A stretch of 64,000 nt of DNA from Luidia sarsii (taxonomy: Eukaryota; Echinodermata; Asteroidea; Paxillosida; Luidiidae), in NCBI GenBank assembly GCA_949987565.1, contig OX465121.1, positions 7,918,774-7,982,773 of the forward strand, read 5' to 3'. Each line of letters opens with the position of its first letter. The first letter of the stretch is position 1. Positions 36,462-42,400 of this stretch are shown piece after piece. The notes beneath the pieces were generated by a model. The model saw nothing but the letters and a program-made list of their open reading frames with translations, was not told where the DNA came from and did no database searches. The translations under genes and the position numbers were made by a program.

Positions 36462-39400
36462 GGGAGAGATAGACATACATATAGAGAGACAGATGGAGGA
36501 AGGCAGAGAGACAGAGACAGAGGAAGGGAAAGAGAGAGAGAGAGAGGAAGGGAGAGATAGACATACATATAGAGAGACAGATGGAGGAAGGCAGAGAGAC
36601 AGAGACAGAGGAAGGGAAAGAGAGAGAGAGAGACAGAGGAAGGGAGAGAGAGACATGCATAAAGAGAGACAGATTGAGGAAGGCAGAGAGACAGAGACAG
36701 AGGAAGGGAGAGAGAGAGGGAGAGAGAGAGGGAGGAAGGGAGAGAGAGAGAGGGAGGAAGGGAGAGAGGAAGAGAGAGACAGAGAGAGTAGAGAGGGTGA
36801 GGCGACAGAGAGGGAGGAAGGGAGACAGAGGGAAGGGAAGTAATGGAAGGAAAGAAAGAGAGGGAGGGAGAGGGGGAAGTAGGCAGGGAGAGAGAAGGGT
36901 AGATAGATGGGGAGGGAGATAAAGAGGGGGAGAGGAAGAGACACGGACAGAAAGATGAGAAGGGAGACGGACACAAACTGACAAAGGGAGAGGGACAGAC
37001 AGACAGAGGGGCATAAAGAGATCTATACAGATCTACACAGAAAGAAGACAGACAGAAATGGGGAGGGATGGACGGAGAGACACAGAGAGAGAATGAGAGA
37101 GGGGCAACTCGCTGACTGATAACGGGGCCAAGAATACACACCACCAAAACCTTTATCACCAATTCGTATCTGGGTTCTGTGAGAATTATTCCTTAATGCT
37201 GTGTACACAGTTATTAATCCTTCGGTCCCAAGGGGAGGTAGGGAGGATTATCATTCCCCAACAATGATTCTTTTCGTGGGAGGGGGGGTGGTGGAGAGGT
37301 GGGGAGTTAAACTCAGCATGGCGAAACAATTGATTTCGAAACGATATCTGTCTGTGGGTAAATAAATACCATTCAATGCGCGAGGCCCCTGGCCTCCGAA
37401 ATGCAGCGCAAATACAACTTCGAAATGGCTAGATAAGAAACACTGTTGTGAAAAGAACTGCGTTTAGAAAATTATGTCGAATACACTTGGTAGGCCAATG
37501 GTTGGCCAATGACACTGACAGTTGGAAGTGTATTTGGTCAGTCCAGTCGAAGGCCATACCATTACCAATGTGGCTCGGTTGGCAAAAAAGAAATTGCGCA
37601 ATGTAGTGATACAGATAGGCCCATGCAAGGGCGCATCGCACAACATCAAGTAGCAGCTATCCAAAACGGTCGGCAACCAATGAAGGAAAGCTGGTTGACA
37701 GACCAGGTTGAGATCAAAGGGAAGGGCGAGCAGTAGGGAAGGGATTAAAGGAGGAAAGCTGGAAGATAGACCAGGGTAAGACCAAAGGGAAGGGCAGGCA
37801 GCAGGGAAGGGATCAATGGAAGAAAGCTGGTAGACAGACCAGGGGGAGATCAAAGGGAAGGGCAGGCAGTAGGGAAGGGATCAACGGAGGAAAGCTGGTA
37901 GACAGACCAGGTTGAGATCAAAGGGAAGGGCGAGCAGTAGGGAAGGGATCAAGGGAGGAAATCTGGTAGATAGACCAGGGTGAAAATCAAAGGGAAGGGC
38001 AGGCAGTAGGGAAGGGATCAATGGAGGAAAGCTGGTAGACAGACCAGGGTGAGATCAAAGGGAAGGGCAAGCAGTAGGGAAGGGATCAAAGGAGGAAAGC
38101 TGGTCGACAGACCAGGGTGAGATCAGAGGGAAGGAAAAGCAGTATGATCAGAGGCCGAGGGAGAAAGGTCGGAGCTGTTCAGACTTAACATCGGGCGGGT
38201 GTTCCCCTTTAACTATCGTATTCGCATTCCTTCCACTCGAGCTGACGATTTCGTTTGCCAATCGGAAGGAATAAAATGATATAAATCAGACATTCCTCTC
38301 TGCCGAACGATCAAAAAGGCACCAGCCAATGGTTCGTCGTTTCGAACAGCGACCCGTGCGGCGTGTGCTCACCACAAACTGCACTCAAAGTCTACAAAAA
38401 AAATAATGATTACCGATACTAGTCATTATTTACGACTGAGACAGACGTGCACTACCCTAATCGCACAGTGCAACCCCCATCTCTCTCCGCAAACGAATTC
38501 ACAGGCGGTTTTTCAAGTGTCGCAGTTATCGTGTATGGACATTTTCACCAGCCGCCTCATATCGCGAATTCACGATAGAAGAAGCGTGCGCTCCAACGGT
38601 ACAGACACGCGATTTCGCATTCGTCCCTATCCTGTATACGCGCTAACTCAATTGGTATACGATCGTGGTTGTGATAGCCCTCAAGATACAGCCACCGCTC
38701 AGACAGATACCCACGATAGGGGTGCATTATAAAGACCCATTATCAGGACCGAGGATGGATAAAAAACCAAAACAATAACAACGCCCGCCTGACATTCTGT
38801 ACCGGTTTTTTAGGGCATGAACTTGAGATCGACGCCGCGCCGTGACCGGGAATTGGTGGGGGAATCTCCCCACGAACTTACCGGGGCGCGCGCGCCACTC
38901 CTAGGCTGTTTTACGAGCAGGAACTCGCCCTCATTATACGCAACCCTCCCCACAACCACAAGCCGTGAAATTGATCGCTTTAATCTGACAGTTTGTCGTC
39001 TCGAAAGCCACTTTGCAGCGAGCCACTGTTTCAATTGGATTCTTTGCTGTATTGGAGGGTTTGCGTGCGCTGACACCCTGTATGATACTTGTCTTATAAG
39101 GTCTCTTTATAAATTATAGAGAAGAGGTATGGTTCTGAAAAGAAACTGAGTGATAACTCGACGTTTCGGCCACAGTATGCTCTGGCCCTTCATCGGGAGA
39201 CAGGTCTTGTTGTACTGATGACTACCTACCAGAGTGTATACTGGCCGGAACGTCGAGTTATGACTCAGGTTCTTTTCAGAACCATAGCTCTTCTCTAAGA
39301 CTAAGTAAGAGACCTTATATTACACATGGTGTCACCGCAAACCCTCCTATACTGTTTCACCCACCATGGATTCTGCTGCATGGAATAAAGTCAAGTGAAT

Positions 39401-42400
39401 GGGGGGAGAGGGAGTCACATTGGGGGGGGGGGGAACTCCTCGGTCATTTAAATCAGTAAACAACCTTTTGTAAGAATTAAATATGTTAGTTTAGACAAAC
39501 AAATGTGACCCGGCACAGCGACATGAGGAATGTCCCACCAAAACGCCTTAAGTCAAAGTATCTTCTCAATTCGATTAAAAATCTTTCTTTTTTTGTATTT
39601 TCGGAAAGTCAATGTTTTGGAGGAAATGTTGATATAATTTGAAAGTTAATGGTATACTCTTTCACATCATTAGAAAATCTCAACATCTCAAAAGTGGGGG
39701 TTATTCCTCATTATGCTGTGCCGGGTCACAAATGTGACCCGGCACAGCATAATGAGGAATAACCCCACTTTTGAGATTTTCTAATGATGTGAAAGAGTAT
39801 ACCATTAGCTTTCAAATTATATCAAAATATAATTTTCTCTAATATTTAAAATTTCCGAAAATACAAAAAAGAAAAAAAACATTTGGTAATCGAATTGTGA
39901 AGATTACTTTAACTTCAGGCGTTGTTTACTCAAAAAGTGTTTTGGTGGGATATTTCTCATGTCGTTGTGCCGGGACACAAATATACAATTATTACAAACT
40001 GCATTGATCTTAAAAGGGCTGAACATTCATGGGAGACAGAAAAACTTTGCCTTTGAGAAAGGTCCTGCAAAGGATCGAAACGTCAGGCCCTCTAACTTTT
40101 GAGATTGATGTATTGCAGGTCATTTTATTCAGTGAGCAGTTTGCAACATATTTTTTTGGGGGTATTTAGTTCTATTTACTTCATGGAGACAGAACGATTG
40201 GGACAAAACTCCCTAATGTACAGGCAGAGAAACTGCCCTATAAATATTAGCAGGACATTTCTCAAAGGCGGAACAATGCGTTATAATTAACAAGTGGAAC
40301 CGCAACTATAGGCAATTTAACACAACAATTTGTGCGAGTGCAGTAATTATCTCTAGTCTCCTGAACGACACAAATATCAGTTTGTTTTAGTTTCTTTCCT
40401 TCTCGGGGCCGGTCGAGCTCGCTCGCTTGTTGTTGTTGTTGATGTTAAGCTGTAAGATTGTTTTTTTTTAGTGTTGTTCACCTTGTTAATGTTTGTTTTC
40501 AAAGAGTGCTTTTTTTTGCCCTCCAATAACCCCGCGCCGAGGGCAGTCCGACTCGCTTGAAGGAGTCGACGGTCTCTTAGAAGTATGGGGGCCAGTGAGT
40601 TTGCCTAGTAATTATTGACACTCGCGTCTGTACGGGAGGAGGTGATGTGAGGGGCAAGAGGTGCACCGTGCGCCGCTCGGAGAGTCCGAGGGGTGGTTGT
40701 GGGTATAGGGTGGAGGTGGGTACTAGGCTACTTGGGGTGGTGGTGGTAGGGGGGGGGGCGGGTAGTTGTCGGCACAAGCCTTTGGGTGTCTTTTACCGGC
40801 CAGTCCTCGCGGTCAATTGACCGTAGGGATAAGACGTTTGATCAACCGGTCCCTCTTTTGTCCTACGAGCTTTTTTTGTGAAGTGTCGCACCGTCTCTTG
40901 CGGTCGGACGAGGTTCGAAGTCGGTTCCCTAAACCATCCAAGCCCGGCCATAGGACGGAACAAAGGAGGCCGATTTGTATGACTAGTAGGTGCGAAGGGC
41001 TCTCCGAATTGCCGCTAGACACAATAGACTCGCCCTCAATAGAGGGGGGAGGGGGGGTTAAGAAACAAAGTCATTAGACTCATTAAGCTCCACATAGATT
41101 AAGAGTGCCGCTTTCCGAAGTCACCTTCGAGATGGAGACCGCTCGAGATCATCAGGAAACAGTCGTCGCGGCGTGTGCGACTTCTTCTTGCAACAGCCGT
41201 CGTGTCGTGCGCTGCGGCGCTTTCTAAGACCGTCTCAGCATTCATTGGAACGAAAAGCGTATGATTTTTTTTTTTTTTGCCCTAGCAACTTTGGGGAAAG
41301 AAATCGCTCGTGGCCACGAAACAGTCGTCGGGGCGTGTGCGCGCGGCGGTTTTTGATTTGTTTCTCCAACCATCAGCGGTCACTTCGTAGAGTCTCATTA
41401 ACAATAAGAGGATCACCATCACATGGCCAGCGGTGTGGGGGAAAATCCTCTTAAACGGATACGGTACTTCGCTGCCCGCAAAGTGACTAAAAAAAATGTT
41501 ATGAGCAATAATCGTTCGGTCGGCTGTGTTGCCACAAAGTATCAGATACGTACTATAATATAAAGCCTTCATTAAACTAATTGATTTCCAAATACATTAA
41601 TGACGGCTGTTGTTTTGACGAACTCTGGCTCAGTCATGGGGAAAACAAATATCGGTAGTGTTTGGCGGCCCTTCTAAATCATGGTTTTTAGAACGAGCTT
41701 CTTAATCTTCTCCGTAAGCTTATGCCCCGTTTTTAATGATTTACTATAGAGGGCCTGACGTTTCATGCAGGACCTTTCTTAAAGAAAGGTCACGCTAGAG
41801 GATTGAAACGTCAGGCCCTCTAACTTTTGAGATTGATGTATTGCAGGTCATTTTAGTCAGTGAGCAGTTTGCAAAAGTTTTTGTATTAACTTCATAATAA
41901 TTGTACTATCTTAAAATTTAGTGGGCCTGACGTTTCGATCCTAGCAGGACCTTTCCCAAAGGCAGAGTATATCACCAATATTTCTTTGAGAAAAGTCCTG
42001 CTAGGATCGAAACGTCAGGCTCACTAAATTTTAATAATTGTACTAGTTAGTTTATTGCCCACCTGATGCATCCTCTGAAAATGTCCAAGCAACAACATTT
42101 TGTGATTTTACAGAATACACTACACGAGAAAGTTCACGAAACAGGGACAAAGGTTACTTCCATGAAATACATGATGACGCGTGTATGAAGCGACCTGCGT
42201 GGTATGTCTTCACCAAAAGCAAGGTCACACCATTTAGATTCGTACCTTCGTCAACTCGTACTTTAGCCAAAGCAAGTTCGAAACCAACTGGTATCTTCGC
42301 CAAAGCATTAGAGCAAGGGCCAAAGCAAGGTCACACCAACTCGTCCGCTAATGGGCAACTTTTATCTTCGCCAAAGCATGGCCAAAGCAAGGTCAAACCA

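Noticed and set aside
36243..37162. Long minus-strand ORFs rich in Ser/Leu/Pro, and plus-strand ORFs rich in Arg/Glu
   Set aside because: They exist only because GA/CT repeats lack stop codons; no domain, splice context or codon signature. Similar ORFs at 8116-8945, 21340-21953, 29470-30180, 51344-51940 and 59870-60295 are rejected for the same reason.
37680..38150. CRISPR-like array
   Set aside because: Direct tandem repeats of 68 bp without unique spacers, in animal DNA.
39160..39255. Intact hammerhead-like cores in the inverted pair at 39060-39352
   Set aside because: Core changes (CCGATGA; GGAACGTC) in both arms; listed only as a decayed repeat.
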